A DNA stretch of 64,000 bases, from positions 352,001 through 416,000 of the forward strand of contig JAOPHQ010004836.1 in NCBI GenBank assembly GCA_030340625.1. Direction: 5' to 3'. The notes below the pieces were generated by a model, which made no database searches, was not told where the DNA came from, and was given only the letters and a program-made list of their open reading frames with translations. The position numbers and the translations under genes are program-made. Below, piece by piece: positions 46,964-59,457 of this stretch. The first letter of the stretch is position 1, and each line of letters begins with the position of its first letter. Source of the stretch: Merluccius polli. Its lineage: Eukaryota > Chordata > Actinopteri > Gadiformes > Merlucciidae.

Positions 46964-48829
46964 TTTGGGTCGACTTAATGACTAATGACACATGGGTCCT
47001 GAGGCTAGACTATTTTTATCATTCCATTGCAAGGAAAAATACAATACGATTACAATGATGTACTCCACGTGACCACAGTGGTTTATGATAACAATACGAT
47101 TTATCATCCCCTGGCTGTGCGCGCCGCGCATCCAACCATGTTTGTAAACGGCAAACCCTTAATGCTGCCTGCTACTGGTGTTTTAATGTCATCGTTAATT
47201 ACATTTGTAATTTAATGTTATCATCAACTCATTCAGAGGCGAATAGAAAGCTTCCCTTTGGCGATGCACTTCCTAAAATGAACACCCTATGTAAACGGAA
47301 GAAGGTATGTCAATATTACTTCATTTACTGACATTACAAAAGCTGTAAATAATCAGATTTATGTTTAACAAAGTGACAATTTAAAGGGAAATGTTTTAAT
47401 GCATTATTTTATTTGCATTTAGAACACTGTCTGCAAGCTGGTTTGTTTGTTGATCAAGTCATTAAGGTCTATTTTACTATAAACAATGTTTATGTATTGA
47501 AAGCATTGTTTATGATAAGTTCATTGTGAAATGTATAATTGTGTAGACTATAGAATATTGAAATTTATATTTGTTGTCTTTTGATTATCTTTTTGTATCG
47601 ATGTATGGTGCTTTATTCCACATGTTGGCACTGCTTTCCAATTTTGTGCTGTGGTATCCAAACATTTAGAAATATTTTTATTTTGATTATCATTCTACAG
47701 TTTTTACGGTGCCTTAGTCTCACAAATCTCACAAATCGGACAAAGTCTTATAGCAGACAAACTCAAATCTGGGTGAATTTCTTTCATATTTGTTTCGCCC
47801 ATAATGTTTCTGGAGGCAGGGATCTGTATGCACATAATTAGCTATTAACAGCCAACACAAACACAAAAAGATACAAATAAAAGGCTGTTAAGGTTTCAAA
47901 ATCAACACCTAGACTCACCACTGTAGAAACACTCATAAAATCCCCTCTTCATTCACTCAAGCGAATACGTTTCTCTTCGATAGAATAGGGTTTGTACATC
48001 AGAATGCATCATGGGATTTTTTGTTGGTGATACTCAAGGATTCAAGAGAGTTGTAGTACTGTAAAATGATCCTTAATCAACGTAAACATACCGTAACCAA
48101 GGCTAATGAAAACTTTTGTTTTGCTTCAAGCTAAAAAAAACATTACTACTAACATAATAACTAACATTCCAATGCTCCTATACTTCCAAAATGTAGCAGC
48201 CATTGCAATGTGACGTCGCAATGTACAAGCCCCGTATCTAACAAATGGAAACAATGTTTAACTCTGCCCCTCTCAGGTTTTGGTTTCCAGCCCAGGCTCT
48301 GTGCCAGCTCTATTAAGTTCTGCTATCGCCATAGTAGTACTGCTGGATCCCAGATTTACGGTGCCTATGATGTCAGCATCAGTTTGGACCTGTCTGCATC
48401 TGTCGTGCTTATCCAAGCCAAGGGCAGTTCTAGTGTTGTTTCAAATAGTTGCAGTTTTGAGTAAGTAGGTCATATTCAAGCCATTGTCTTTGAAGCTGTG
48501 AGAGAAAAAAAACTTGGGGGACTGACTCCATAAAACACTGCAGCAGTAGTAGTCAGATGATCTGATATGGGTGAACTGGCTGCTCTCAGTAAAATATCTT
48601 TGTGTCGCATAAACTGTGCGATGGCCTTTGTGTTTAATGGGGTGGAATCAATTTAATGCAGTCAGTGTCAAGACGGCAAGCATCCACTGTGACATCTGAA
48701 AGGTCTGGCTCCTGCATCTCCAACTCCCCTCACCCACCGATTCATCTCGTACTCCTCCTAAAAAAAAAAGAGCATATATTAGTTATGTAAGTTTCCCTCC
48801 TACTTGCCCAGTTCTCTACCCTACCAGCA
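46221..48829. other. Intergenic stretch, no gene seen
   Basis: No exon chain was found. A (TA)n run followed by poly-T lies at 46929-46966. CpG content is low until about 48700. The 48210-48470 region has open frames on two overlapping phases but no recognised similarity. Confidence 0.45.
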
Positions 48830-49051
48830 GGGCTGTTGTCATAGCAACCCCAACCCCTCCTTGGAACGTCAGAGCCAAGAGCGGGACAAGGATCCTGCAT
48901 GCAGCTGCTGCTTCTCTCGCCTCCCGGAGACCACGAGCCCCTGCGATTCTGTTATTTCCAGCAGAGCCAGTCATAGCATCCCTATTCATTGGTTTTAACG
49001 CCAAACACCCAAAATTGCATCAGCGCACGGCCAATCCGGCTGCATCTACAG
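48830..49051 (+). promoter_or_regulatory. Probable smim45 promoter and 5' non-coding exon
   Basis: The stretch has CCAAT-type boxes (ATTGGTTTT near 48990, GGCCAATCC near 49029) and ends at a clear donor CTACAG|GTATGC at 49051. It is about 330 bases before the coding exon, which starts at an acceptor just before the ATG. This is a position-based inference. Confidence 0.4.
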
Positions 49052-49385
49052 GTATGCAGCTCTGCTCACTTGTCAGCTTTATAGACAGATTCGTAGGCTA
49101 CGAGACTATGATGTTGTGCTGTGCTGATGTGCTATTCTTAGTACAACCAATCTAATGTATACACGATAATCGGCTATATGAAGGAGACTGTAAATACACA
49201 TTAACCCACCATAATAATTGGGCAGGTAATGGGTATTGTAATGTAAGGGACAGTTTTTATTCCATAAGCATGAGTGATTGTAAAACCTAAAGGTAGACTT
49301 AAAGTAGCATTGACTGACCCCCGCTTTGTCCGTTCCTTCATGTCCTTTCATCTTCCTTCCTTCACCATTCTCCTTCAAAACCAGT

Positions 49386-49586
49386 ATGTCTTGGTTGTTC
49401 TTGGACTGGTTTGTCCCTGTATACCTGCTGGTGTCGGTGCTAGTACTTGCAGGCTTTGGTGCCTGCCTCTACTTCCTAGAGCCTGGGCTGCAAGATGCCC
49501 ACAAGTGGAGCAACAAGACAGTCCGGCACCACCCACTGGTGGCCAGTGTGAACTGCAGAGACGAGGACACCAATGCCCTGATATGA
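49386..49586 (+). CDS. smim45: Small integral membrane protein 45
   Basis: A 66-residue protein starting MSWLFLDWFVPVYLLVSVLV; one membrane segment covers about residues 5-30, followed by YFLEPGLQDAHKW. The motif FLDWFVPVYL...GFGAC.Y..EPGLQ.AHKW is that of vertebrate SMIM45 (68 aa in human), and the length agrees. The C-terminal third (NKTVRHHPLVASVNCRDEDT) is less conserved. Molecular function is unknown; it is predicted to be a single-pass membrane protein. The start is the ATG directly after the acceptor at 49384, in the position of the human start. Its place near septin3 matches human 22q13.2. Candidate polyadenylation signals are ATTAAA at 49969 and AATAAA at 50250. Confidence 0.88.
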   Translation: MSWLFLDWFVPVYLLVSVLVLAGFGACLYFLEPGLQDAHKWSNKTVRHHPLVASVNCRDEDTNALI

Positions 49587-50866
49587 CCGGGAAGAAGAGG
49601 AGGCGTTGAGGACGGCCATCTGTACAGAACTTATGCCAGGACACCCATAGGATGATAGCCAGCACTTTTACGAGAGAGACAGAAACGGAGACTGTAAAAG
49701 AAATGCAGTCAGGCCATTTTAGACCCTTTCTTTCACCTCTCTTATAGACTTTGTTATACTAAGATAATGGAAAAGGGGCCAAGAGAGTTTGGGGAAAGGT
49801 AAATTAACCAAAGGCCCAGAGAGGAGGATTTGAAATGTGAATTATATGTGATGTAAATTCTTATATTTGTGCCAAATTTTGCATTCATTTTGTAACTTGC
49901 CAATCCCTTCACAGGCCGATCTCATGTTGCCCATTCAAAGTGCAAGGACTTTGTTGACAATGACAATAATTAAAGATCAGCTCTGCAGTAGCTGATGAAG
50001 CGGACTGCAGTCAAACGTGGATTGTGAGTGTCACTGTGGCAATAATAGTGTTTCAATAGAAAACATCATTGGTTGTATGTGCCAAAATTAATAATGTGTT
50101 TAAGGAGCCATATTCTTCAACATAGACCACTATGGTTTCAGAAAAAAAGCGTATGACCATGTTCCCTTTTTGTTCTATGAAAAGCATTATGAGAAACCTG
50201 CCGGCGGCTGCAGCCCACAGCACCCAGATGCTTCCTACATTCATGTGAAAATAAAATGAAACCAAAACTGATTAGCTCTCAGATCTACTTATTTTTCTGC
50301 AGCTTCTCTTTTCACGTCTGATTGAAACAGCAATGGGGCTCTTGCCTTACACTTTATCTGAGAAGAAAACAAAAACAAGATGGATATGGCCAACTGATTG
50401 ACGGGGGTGGTGGTGAGACATGAGAGAAGAGGGTGGTGGGTGAGTCTGACAGAGCGGCTTCAGAGTAGAAGAATGGGAGGAATGCCACTCCATAGCCAGG
50501 AACTCCTACTGCTTCTGGTGGTCTCCTTGTATTCCTGACATGCCATGACAGTCAACCGTATAGGCAGCTGCAGCACAACATCGCAGGTCAGTGCTCTTCT
50601 CACATCTTTCTTCTCAAAAGTAATTTTGTTTTTTTAAGTTGTTTTTTTACATAAAACCTAATTTGTTAAAAAAAAAAAGTAATTGAAGCTCTATGCGTGT
50701 AAACTATTGCATTCATAAACATATGTTGAAATGTGACTCAAATGATTGTGTACAGCGTTTGTTGTATTTATTGCTTCTAACCTTTTCTCATTCCTTTTCC
50801 CCCAATTGAATATGCAGATTACATATCTGAAAAGTCCTCTCCCTCCCCTTGCTCAATTTAACTAAC

Positions 50867-52985
50867 ATGAGTGACATTAACCATCTCAAACCTCAGCTCT
50901 CCCAACAGTCTTCATCCCCTGAACCCCCTAAAAAACATTCACCACTTCCCTTTTCTCTCTCTTCTCCGCTCATCAAAAAGAAAGCCATCCAACTCCCCTC
51001 TTTTCAGGATCCTCCACTTGTCTCAGAAAGACACAACCCAAGACAATTTTATTCAACCTGTGACAGGTATATTCAGCTGTCTTGAATTGCAGTCCCATTT
51101 TGAATATAGCATCTTTGTCACCTATTAATGACCAAACACTTGTTTTTTCTCTTTTCCTTTAAAAAGCTCAAGATATTTGGGTCTGATTCGTTCCACTAAA
51201 GAATCTGTCTCTGTTTCAATAAAGAGTACTCGGAAGCCATATTTGGATGAATCACTTATGACCAATGAAAATAGAGCTGCGACACTTCCCAGGACTCCCA
51301 GCATCTGTGCCCTTTGTCCTGCCTCCAAACCAAGTCCTTCTTCCACTCCCCCCGCTATTAAGCCAAAGCCAAACAGCTTTTTGAATGCCTCATCACAGAG
51401 CCATTTTTCTTCTTTACACCCTGTGACCAAGCCAAAATCAAGCATATCTCCAACTCTGACAGTCCCTATAATCCGACCTAATTTCTCTCCAACACTCCTG
51501 TGTAAAATGATGCTGGTGGGGAGCCAAGGAGCAAAACGCAAGACAATTCCGGTTTTAGCCGAAAAACGAGGAGTTCAATCTATTGTGAACTCTAATACCA
51601 GAGACCTGCCTGTGCCTGCCAAACGCTGGTCCCCAGAAGGAGCAACTCCTGACGTTCTTGACCAAGACACTCTAGTGAACTTCACTCGATCAGAGGGTGG
51701 TAGAGGACCATCCAGGAATGCATTCAACAAAGAGTCTGGACATCACACTGTCAGTGATATGACATCTAAGAACCTTTGGGCATTGCAATGCAAGACAAGT
51801 ATTCCTCAAGTAAAGGATAATGGACATTTTTTTCTTGGTAAACCAGAAATTAAGAGGTCAAATGTTGCTAAAATAGTCCTTCACACGGCAGAAAAAGAAT
51901 GCACTCAATCAGAATATGAAGAGGATGTTAGGAAAGAATGTAATTCACTGAATATTGGATCGAACCATTTATCAAACCTCAGACTGCCAAAGAAGTATGC
52001 AAGCTATCCAGAGAGCACGCAGTGTACCTTGACCAAAAGTGTTCCTGAAACATGGAAGACTTTTACAACAGACTCTAAAACTAAGAAGTCACAGGTGGAA
52101 GAATGTCCTATGAAAGTTATAGCAGCCAAATCTGAATTCACTGGAGACACTTGCATGTCTAGAGATATTAAAGCCTTAAGAAGACATGAGTTTTGGTCTG
52201 GAATACTAAATGTAACGATAGATGCACCAATTTCAATGCCAGATGACACTTCACTGGATCAGGACACACCAGGAAGGGACTCTAAAGAAAATGAATTAAA
52301 TAGCTCAAAGGAACAACCTTACCTTGTGCTAAACCAAACTCAAGAGACCTCTCAAAATCTGCCTTTAAAACTATCCAAACCTGTGTCTGCTGAATGCAAC
52401 TCACCACACACTATTGACCCACAACTACAAAATCAATTGGATAGGTTGGATCTGACAGAATTACCCATGCAAAGAGTAACCCCTAGTTACTTGGAACCTA
52501 ATCAATTCAAATGTATAAGACCACATGGGGGGCCAACACAGCTACCAGTATATTCCTCCGAAAAGTGCGTTGTAAGCTGGCTATCATCAACAGCATGTGA
52601 CCCATTCAATAGAGCCGGAGCTGGCACAGGCTCAAATCAGCTCTGCAAAATGCCATCACAACCCCAGGGAACTGGCCACCACACACCAGTTGACACGGCA
52701 GGAAAGAGCCCCACGCCACACAAACAAACTGACGTCCTGCCAAGTGGAGCACCTATCACAGAGAAGCCAGAGGAGCCATATTATGTCACCATGTATAGCC
52801 CTGGTACAGTCTATGTGTCAATGGGTGAGTACAGAGAATGCCAAATTCCTCCCGGAGTACACTGTAGAAAATATTCCCTTGAGTCTTTCCTTCAATGTAT
52901 TTCCCCAAAATGTATTCTGCAGGAGATTGAAATATACAGGAGAATACAGGAAAGGGAACAGTTGAGTGGGATGGCTGAGGGGTAA
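50867..52985 (+). CDS. Uncharacterised Pro/Ser/Lys-rich protein, 672 aa, two coding exons
   Basis: Exon 50867-51066 starts MSDINHLKPQLSQQSSSPEP and ends at CAG|GTATAT in phase 2; exon 51167-52985 starts after TTTAAAAAG and continues in phase through RYLGLIRSTKESVSVSIKST to TAA at 52983-52985. The intron is only 100 bases. An upstream non-coding exon probably ends at the donor CGCAG|GTCAGT near 50586. Most of the protein is low-complexity, basic and Ser/Pro/Thr-rich, without membrane segments, so largely disordered. The last 75 residues look more ordered (EEPYYVTMYSPGTVYVSMGE, PPGVHCRKYSLESFL, ILQEIEIYRRIQEREQ). I do not recognise the family. The 1.8-kb open frame without stops, in-phase splicing and the position between two conserved genes support a real gene. 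Confidence 0.75.
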
Positions 52986-53359
52986 GGGGCCTCCTTATCA
53001 GTAGCACAGATGCTGAATGCAGGTAAAATGTTAGTTGTATAGGGTAGACTAGTCCAGCAAAACTGAAAACTGTGTGCCACATACACAAACAGAGAAAGCA
53101 TGCAGAAAATCAACCCAACAACAGAGCCATAGCACGTGAGTAGAATTTAAAAAGATGTTTGTTTAGTCAGTTTTACTCATTTTATAATTGTGTTTTTTGT
53201 TTTTGTTGTTTTTATTTGGTTGTGGATGAGATGTCATCCCCCCCTCAACCAAACACATTCAATATTATTTTGTCATGGAAGCCACTATAGGCAATAACAC
53301 AAGAAACCAAAACAAAGTCAGAAATAATCTAGTCAGGTAATGTATTTTTTTTATTTAAC

Positions 53360-53363
<4 letters not shown>

Positions 53364-53439
<76 letters not shown>

Positions 53440-53440
53440 C
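53364..53440. repeat. (TA)n(CA)n microsatellite
   Basis: About 32 TA units then five CA units; it creates Ile-Tyr open frames on the minus strand that are not genes. Confidence 0.92.
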
Positions 53441-53499
53441 ATATTTTAAGACAAGACAAGACTGTTTCCAAAAGTACATTGAGTGAACCCCCTTTAAGG

Positions 53500-53731
53500 C
53501 AGTTACATTGGGCATGCGCGCTGCATCTTTGCCTCCCTCTCCTCTTGTTGCCGTGGTAACGAACAAAGGGGGGGTCTCGGCCAGAAGGAAGACGGGGAGA
53601 GGTGCCCATACCTATCACATGACCATTGTCTCGCTATTATTGTACCTCGGTGTTGGGCGTCAGTCGTTTATTTCCCCGCTGTAATCCCACGTATCTCGGC
53701 GTCGCAGCGCGTTATTCGCCATAGATCACCG
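53500..53731 (+). promoter_or_regulatory. Probable septin3 promoter and 5' non-coding exon
   Basis: GC-rich sequence with CpGs follows the microsatellite (GCATGCGCGCTGCATC near 53512) and ends at a strong donor CACCG|GTAAGTCC at 53731. The next exon begins at 54841 two bases before the ATG. No TATA box is obvious. Inference from position and splice sites. Confidence 0.5.
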
Positions 53732-54842
53732 GTAAGTCCTTTAGCACGACGTGGCGTCAACCGATGAGGATGGGCAGCTCGCTAGCTGGCTAATACAGGC
53801 TAGCTCGGCCAGACCAGCTACATGTTGCCAGGCATGCATGGATGGAGAAAGACAATGGGGTCAATAGGGTCTGAATGTGGCAAGGACCAAGAGAGATTTT
53901 GAGCGCTGGTATTTCTGTTAAATCGCCGCCTTGATTTTCGGTGTACCGCCTTTTAGTGACGATAGCCGATAGTGACGGGAAAAGTAGAGCATCCTCGCGT
54001 CGCCAGCGGACCGCGGGCGTTAAACCAAGGACAGCGTGTTATTTGGCAAATGTATTTGGAAATTAGAATTGTCTTGGTTTTATCGTTATTGATTTCATAT
54101 GTATGCAAAAGTATGACTACAGAGCCGATATGTTTGCGCGTGTCTCTGCTTACATGTGTCTGGGTCAAAATACTCTTGATGAGCCAGTCTGGCTCACTGA
54201 CCTATGGGATGTATACCATGGCATGTATACTTTTCTGTGAAGATAATTCAAGTTATGCACATTATGGCTCAACATTAATGCCTGATGTTATAACTTATAA
54301 CCATCTGCCTACTCAGATGTTTCCACCAACAGTTGCAGCTCCTGCCATCCTTGTGTGAAATGAATGTGTGAGTGCATGCCAGGCATTAACTGATCAGTAG
54401 GTTACTTTCAATAGCCATATTTATTTTTAGAAATACTTTTTACCTTTTCCTATAACAGCTTGAAAGGGACCCAATGATTGAATGTTGGCACTATTAACCA
54501 TCCAGGATTAGACAGTTGACCTTATAATGTAATTCTGGTCTCATTACAATAAAGGAAGCTCAGTTCCAAGGGGGATACACTGAGACCCAAAATGTGTTAT
54601 GATTCCTCAAATGTGTTATGCAGTTATAATGTAATATAATTATTGTTGCCTTTTTTATTGAAATATGGGCTGTAGTGACACAGGATAATCACACCAACTG
54701 CAAACATTAAAACACCATTTTGTCATTGTTTTGACAATAGCTGTAAAATATTGGTCTCTGCCTACTTTGCTAAAGTGTCAACAATTTCATCATTTTATGG
54801 ATTCATCTATTGTCCTTTTCCATCACCGCCTTCTCCACAGAC

Positions 54843-57800
54843 ATGTCAGATATCGTCCCCCCTGAAGTAAGGCCCAAGCCAGTCGTACCCGCCAAACCCC
54901 CTCATGTGGGTGCGCCGTCCCCTTCCAGTCCCTACCCTCCCCAGGGCCTGGGGGCCGGGACCGGGGTCTCCGCTCCACTGCCCCCCAGCGCCATCCCAGT
55001 CATGATCGGCAGCCACGGGATCAGCCACGCCCCGAGTCACACCCCGAGCCACATCGCTGTAAGCCATGGGGTGGGGGTCAGCAGCGGGGGTCACGGTGGG
55101 AGTCATGCCCACGGAGGTTCACAGGGCTCCAGCGGTGGCTCCACCCTGCTGGGCTACATCGGCATCGACACCATCATTGAGCAAATGAGGAAGAAGACCA
55201 TGAAGACAGGCTTTGACTTCAACATCATGGTTGTTGGTGAGTCACAGATGAGGAAGGCAAGAAGACCGCTAGCATTAGAGACACACCGTGAAATGACAAT
55301 TCACTTCACCCTGATAGCCGTGATAGTCGTTATTATATTCACAGATTCAACAAAGTTTATTGTTTTTGTTCTTTGCGTCCAAATCTAATCGACATATCTT
55401 CCGTGTCACAATATGTTCCAACCAATAATATCATAACATGTTCCAACCACTTTTGCGTGATCCAATCGAATGCTTCATAGAAATCAACACACATCCCACC
55501 TACATTTTATTTGGAAATAGGTCATATTACGGAAGGAATGTATGCTCTGAATGAATAGTGTTAATGCATTATTTTGCCAAGTTATACCAACAGTAGCATA
55601 TCCCTTAGTTTCTTTGTAACGTTCCCCCCAGGTCACAGTGGGCTGGGAAAGTCCACTCTGCTGAACACACTGTTCAAATCCCAGGTTAGCAGACGGAGCG
55701 CCGGCTGGGCTCGTGACGAGAAGATCCCTAAGACCGTGGAGATCAAGGCAGTGTCACACTGTGAGTAGACCTGGCGGCTGACTGGCCCTGTGCACATGCA
55801 GACAGTCCTCTATGGCCCTGTTTACACAAGAGAAATATCTAGATGCTACTACCGCTTTTGAATTTCGATTGTATCTAAATAACTCTAAGCCTCTAAGCGC
55901 TGTTTACACGAAAGGCACAACGCTCTCCGTCTCAGCCTGTTTACACGTTGGGGCATTGTACGAGAGATCCCCGTTTGATATGTGCACACACATACAGATT
56001 TCAGATGTTTACGACATCCGTGGTTTTCACAATCTCTGAGAATGGGCGGAGACGTAGAGGCTTCGGTGTACCAGTTTACATTGCTTTTGATAATGCAGCA
56101 TATCATCGTTTAATAATAGATATGCAACGTCTAGGGCTTGTAGAATCGTAAGACAAGTAGGCACATAGCCTACGTGCCAATGTAGCACAGCAATGTTTCT
56201 GACAAATTTGCATATGATGCCCCCTTATATTGCCTGGCGACCGGTGACGTATGAGCTAAGCACGTGCGTTGACAACGCTTCCGCGAGAGATTTGATGTAG
56301 ATGACAACCTATCTCTTCAATCTAGACTGAATGTAGCGCACACCTAGCCTGGCAAGCCAGACCCACATCAGAAAGATGTAGGGTCTGGCGCAGCTCCATT
56401 GGCAGTGTGGGCGGGATAAACGGTTGTCTTTCAAGTTCCCTCTGCACGCAATAGGATAGCGCTACAACCAATCAGAGCAACGAAGAAGGTGACGTAGTCA
56501 GAGCGACGGCTCTGACTACGTAATTAATCAAAACTCCGAATACATATTTATTTTCGAGGAAAGACTTCAGTGCCGTCTTGAAGAGTCGCAGCCAAAGCCG
56601 AGTCGAAAGACAACCGTTCGCCAGCAGCAGCAGCCATTGTTTACCTCTAACACGGAACCGTCGCAACTCTGTCGTCATGGTAGCCGGCTTTCGACTCCGC
56701 CCCTCACGCTGTGATTGGTCTGACATACTTTGTGTTTCCAGCACCAAAAAGCTGACGGAGCCGTGCTAGACCTACCTAGCTGCCAAATAAATTTGCTGCC
56801 GCTAGGGGGTGTCTAGAGTTCTAGGCTAGCGCACACCACCAACAGAGGTGGTTTTGACAACGGTTGTGTACATCTCTCGTTCAACCGTCCCCACCTGTTT
56901 AGATTTAGCCTGGGTATACCCATGCTGCCTTGCACGCTCGAAATTTCGAACTGCCAGACAGCCTGGTGGCTATGGTCGGTTCCTCTCGCAAAAATTTGCG
57001 AAATGTGGATATCCAATCACAGAACGAGGAGGGACGGAAAGACAATGACGCGTACTATTCGACAGACGGAAGCTTGTAGTTCGTTCGTATGGATTGATAC
57101 AGGGCTTCAGAGTAATGTGTCCGAGGAGAGTAGCCCACTCCCGGACACACACGCTAGCTTTTACCGCTGTTTTTAATTTTATTTATTAATCCGCACTTCC
57201 AGACCGTCACCGGGGCTTCAGAGTAACGTGTCCGAGGAGAGTAGCCCTCTCCCGGACTCACTCGCTAGCTTTAACCGCTGTTATAATTGATACGATTGGC
57301 TAAGAGCTACGAACAGACGCTTATGATAGACATTCGTAGCGCCCAATAAACGGCTCTGGATGATCGGGAACCACGCCTCCTCTACAGGAAAATGAATAGG
57401 TGGTCGCCAGACTACATCTCGTTTGTGATTTAGTCTGGTGTTAGCCAGGCTAGGTTAGATTGAGAAAACAGCAATTCATTTCAAGACGCTCACGTAAACA
57501 AGGTCTATGGGAAGGATAACGATGCCTGTGTTTACAAACATAAAATCATTTCATAGAGAAGATTTGAGGAGAACTAAAATACTAATTTGTCTGTCATCAC
57601 TCACCATGTGGTAATAGAATGTAATAATGCATAGCAAATAGTTAGAAGACGAATAGGACATTTTCTGAAACACATTTCACAAAAAAAGCCAATCTACATC
57701 ACCATAGATCATAAACCTAGTTAGACGTTCTACGTCTTTAGTCAAAATGTTGTCGTTATTATTGATGGGACATAAACCCATCTAGACTGCTGACAACCCC

Positions 57801-58953
57801 TGTTGAGAAAAAGCTAAAATGTTTTATTTGCTTGTTGATTTTCTTCAGTCATCGAAGAGGGCGGAGTTAAGATGAAGCTGACCGTGGTGGACACCCCAGG
57901 CTTCGGGGATCAGATTAACAATGACAACTGGTGGGTGATCACGCTGATTCGCCCTGCTTGCACAATAAACACCGTTGACTACTGTGTTGTAGCTATGTGT
58001 TAACCCCGCCTCCCTGCCCACCAGCTGGGAGCCCATTGGCAAGTACATCAACGAGCAGTATGAGAAGTTCCTGAAGGAGGAGGTGAACATCACCAGGAAG
58101 AAGAGGATCCCAGACACCCGAGTCCACTGCTGTCTCTACTTCATCTCGCCCACAGGACACTCGTGAGTGGATCTCCCTGTTATCTTGCTTCTCCACTGTA
58201 GTTTAGGATTCAAGCAATACCACAGATAAAAAACACACACACATTAACATTAACCGGTCCAGTCAGCTGTGTGAACATAGTGTATATTTACTGGGCTTAG
58301 TGCCTTTTATATTGGAAACGATAAAGTTATATAAGGACTATATTATGTTTACGTATATACTGTATATGAACGTACTTCAATTAGAGATGTGCAAATTAAT
58401 CATTAAAAATTAATACATTATGAGTACCAAATTAGTTGGAAATGAGTAAGTATTGTATGCATGCAGTCAACATATCAGTTTCTGAGAAGGGAAGTTGAAT
58501 GAATTCTGGGTGTATCATGAAGTAATGTTCTCGTCTCTTACATTGCAGTAGGCTTGTCTCAATCTCCTGGGGACAAGAATGGACACAGCCTGGCTTCTCT
58601 GGGTAGCCAGGTCTGCCTGTGACAGCCTTGCGTTATAGCCAGGCTGTGTCTGCTGAGTCTGTACATTGTCAGGGAATTCCTCAGTTTTCTATTGGTTACA
58701 TTGGACAGATGGTCTGCCACTGGATGTACGGTCAAAAATAATTCATATAATTTACTTTGAGATTTTGTTGTTTCTATACAATATCATTTTCTTTTTGTTG
58801 AGTGATGTTTGGTTGTGTCCTGAAGCCCTGATGGTGTTGGGGACTCTGACCCTTGCTCAGCCTGTGGCTCTGTGGGTCTTTATGTTGATAGGAGCATTTT
58901 TTGTCAAACCAGGGATTGTTTTCTATTTCACTTTCTTTTATTTGTACATGGTT

Positions 58954-59008
<55 letters not shown>

Positions 59009-59188
59009 GCTCGCTCACTCGCTCACTCACTCTTTCACTCTCTCATCACTCTCACACCCCCTCCCTGTAGACTTCGGCAGCTGGACATTGAGTTCATGAA
59101 GCACCTGAGTCACTCAGTTAACATCATCCCCATCATTGCCAAGGCAGACACCATGACCATTGAGGAGAGGCAGGACTTCAAGCAGAGG
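54843..59188 (+). CDS. septin3: Septin 3, 5' part (GTPase domain), continues beyond the window
   Basis: A filament-forming GTPase of the SEPT3/9/12 group, neuronal in mammals. Coding exons: 54843-55236, 55632-55760, 57849-57930, 58025-58162 and 59071-59188, 287 codons, all in phase. After an N-terminal tail come LLGYIGIDTIIEQMRKKTMK, the P-loop GHSGLGKST (about residues 132-140), the switch-II motif DTPGFGD, CLYFISPTGHSLR and the G4 motif AKAD. The guanine-base region, septin unique element and C-terminus must lie beyond 64000. The tail before LLGY is about 101 residues, against some 40-50 in human, and has a His/Gly/Ser-rich run (residues about 56-100). Its introns carry hAT-type, TTAA-type and DIRS elements. 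Start: MSDIVPPEVRPKP matches the family start. Confidence 0.93.
56336..56836. mobile_element. hAT-type MITE in septin3 intron
   Basis: The element 56344-56828 (485 bp) begins CTAGCCTGGCAAG and ends inverted GTTCTAGGCTA, with perfect 8-bp duplications GCGCACAC at 56336-56343 and 56829-56836. Non-coding. Confidence 0.78.
56898..57461. mobile_element. Second hAT-type MITE in septin3 intron, with internal tandem duplication
   Basis: The element 56906-57453 begins TAGCCTGGGTATACCC and ends CAGGCTAG; flanks TTTAGATT and GTTAGATT match at seven of eight. A block starting GGCTTCAGAGTAA occurs at about 57103 and again at about 57212 (the second with GTCCGAGGAGAGTAGCCCTC), an internal duplication of about 110 bases. 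Non-coding. Confidence 0.65.
58957..59040. repeat. (CT)n tract at the septin3 exon acceptor
   Basis: An 80-base CT-rich microsatellite that ends 30 bases before the exon starting at 59071 and acts as an extended polypyrimidine tract. Confidence 0.85.
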
Positions 59189-59457
59189 GTAGGGAAATGC
59201 TACCTCTTCAGATATTTATGTAATAGAGTTTTACCAAAGTAAAACCAACAAATCTACATGTAGAATTTAACCAAATGTACATGCCATATACTGTACCTCA
59301 AGAGATAACTCATTCTAAACCAAAACTATCTTTCACTCATACTTTCAGTGACCATTAACAAAAGCTGTTTTCTTGTTAATGGCCAGTGAAAGTATGAGTG
59401 AAAGATGGGTTTGAAAAGAGTTCTATTTCATCCTTACTGACCGCCAGAGGCGGTGCT

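Larger units (their letters stand above)
55813..57510. mobile_element. Possible larger TIR element in septin3 intron hosting two hAT elements
   Basis: GGCCCTGTTTACAC at 55813 and the inverted GTAAACAAGGTC near 57510 flank the region, with TAT on both sides. Internal TTTACACG blocks recur at 55905 and 55940. Two well-supported hAT-type elements lie inside. The outer element is weakly supported. Confidence 0.35.

Noticed and set aside
51125..51541. Minus-strand 138-codon frame opposite the uncharacterised gene
   Set aside because: The plus-strand frame is far longer and splices in phase; the minus frame has no supporting feature.
53351..53618. Minus-strand frames with long Ile-Tyr repeats
   Set aside because: Translation of the (TA)n microsatellite.
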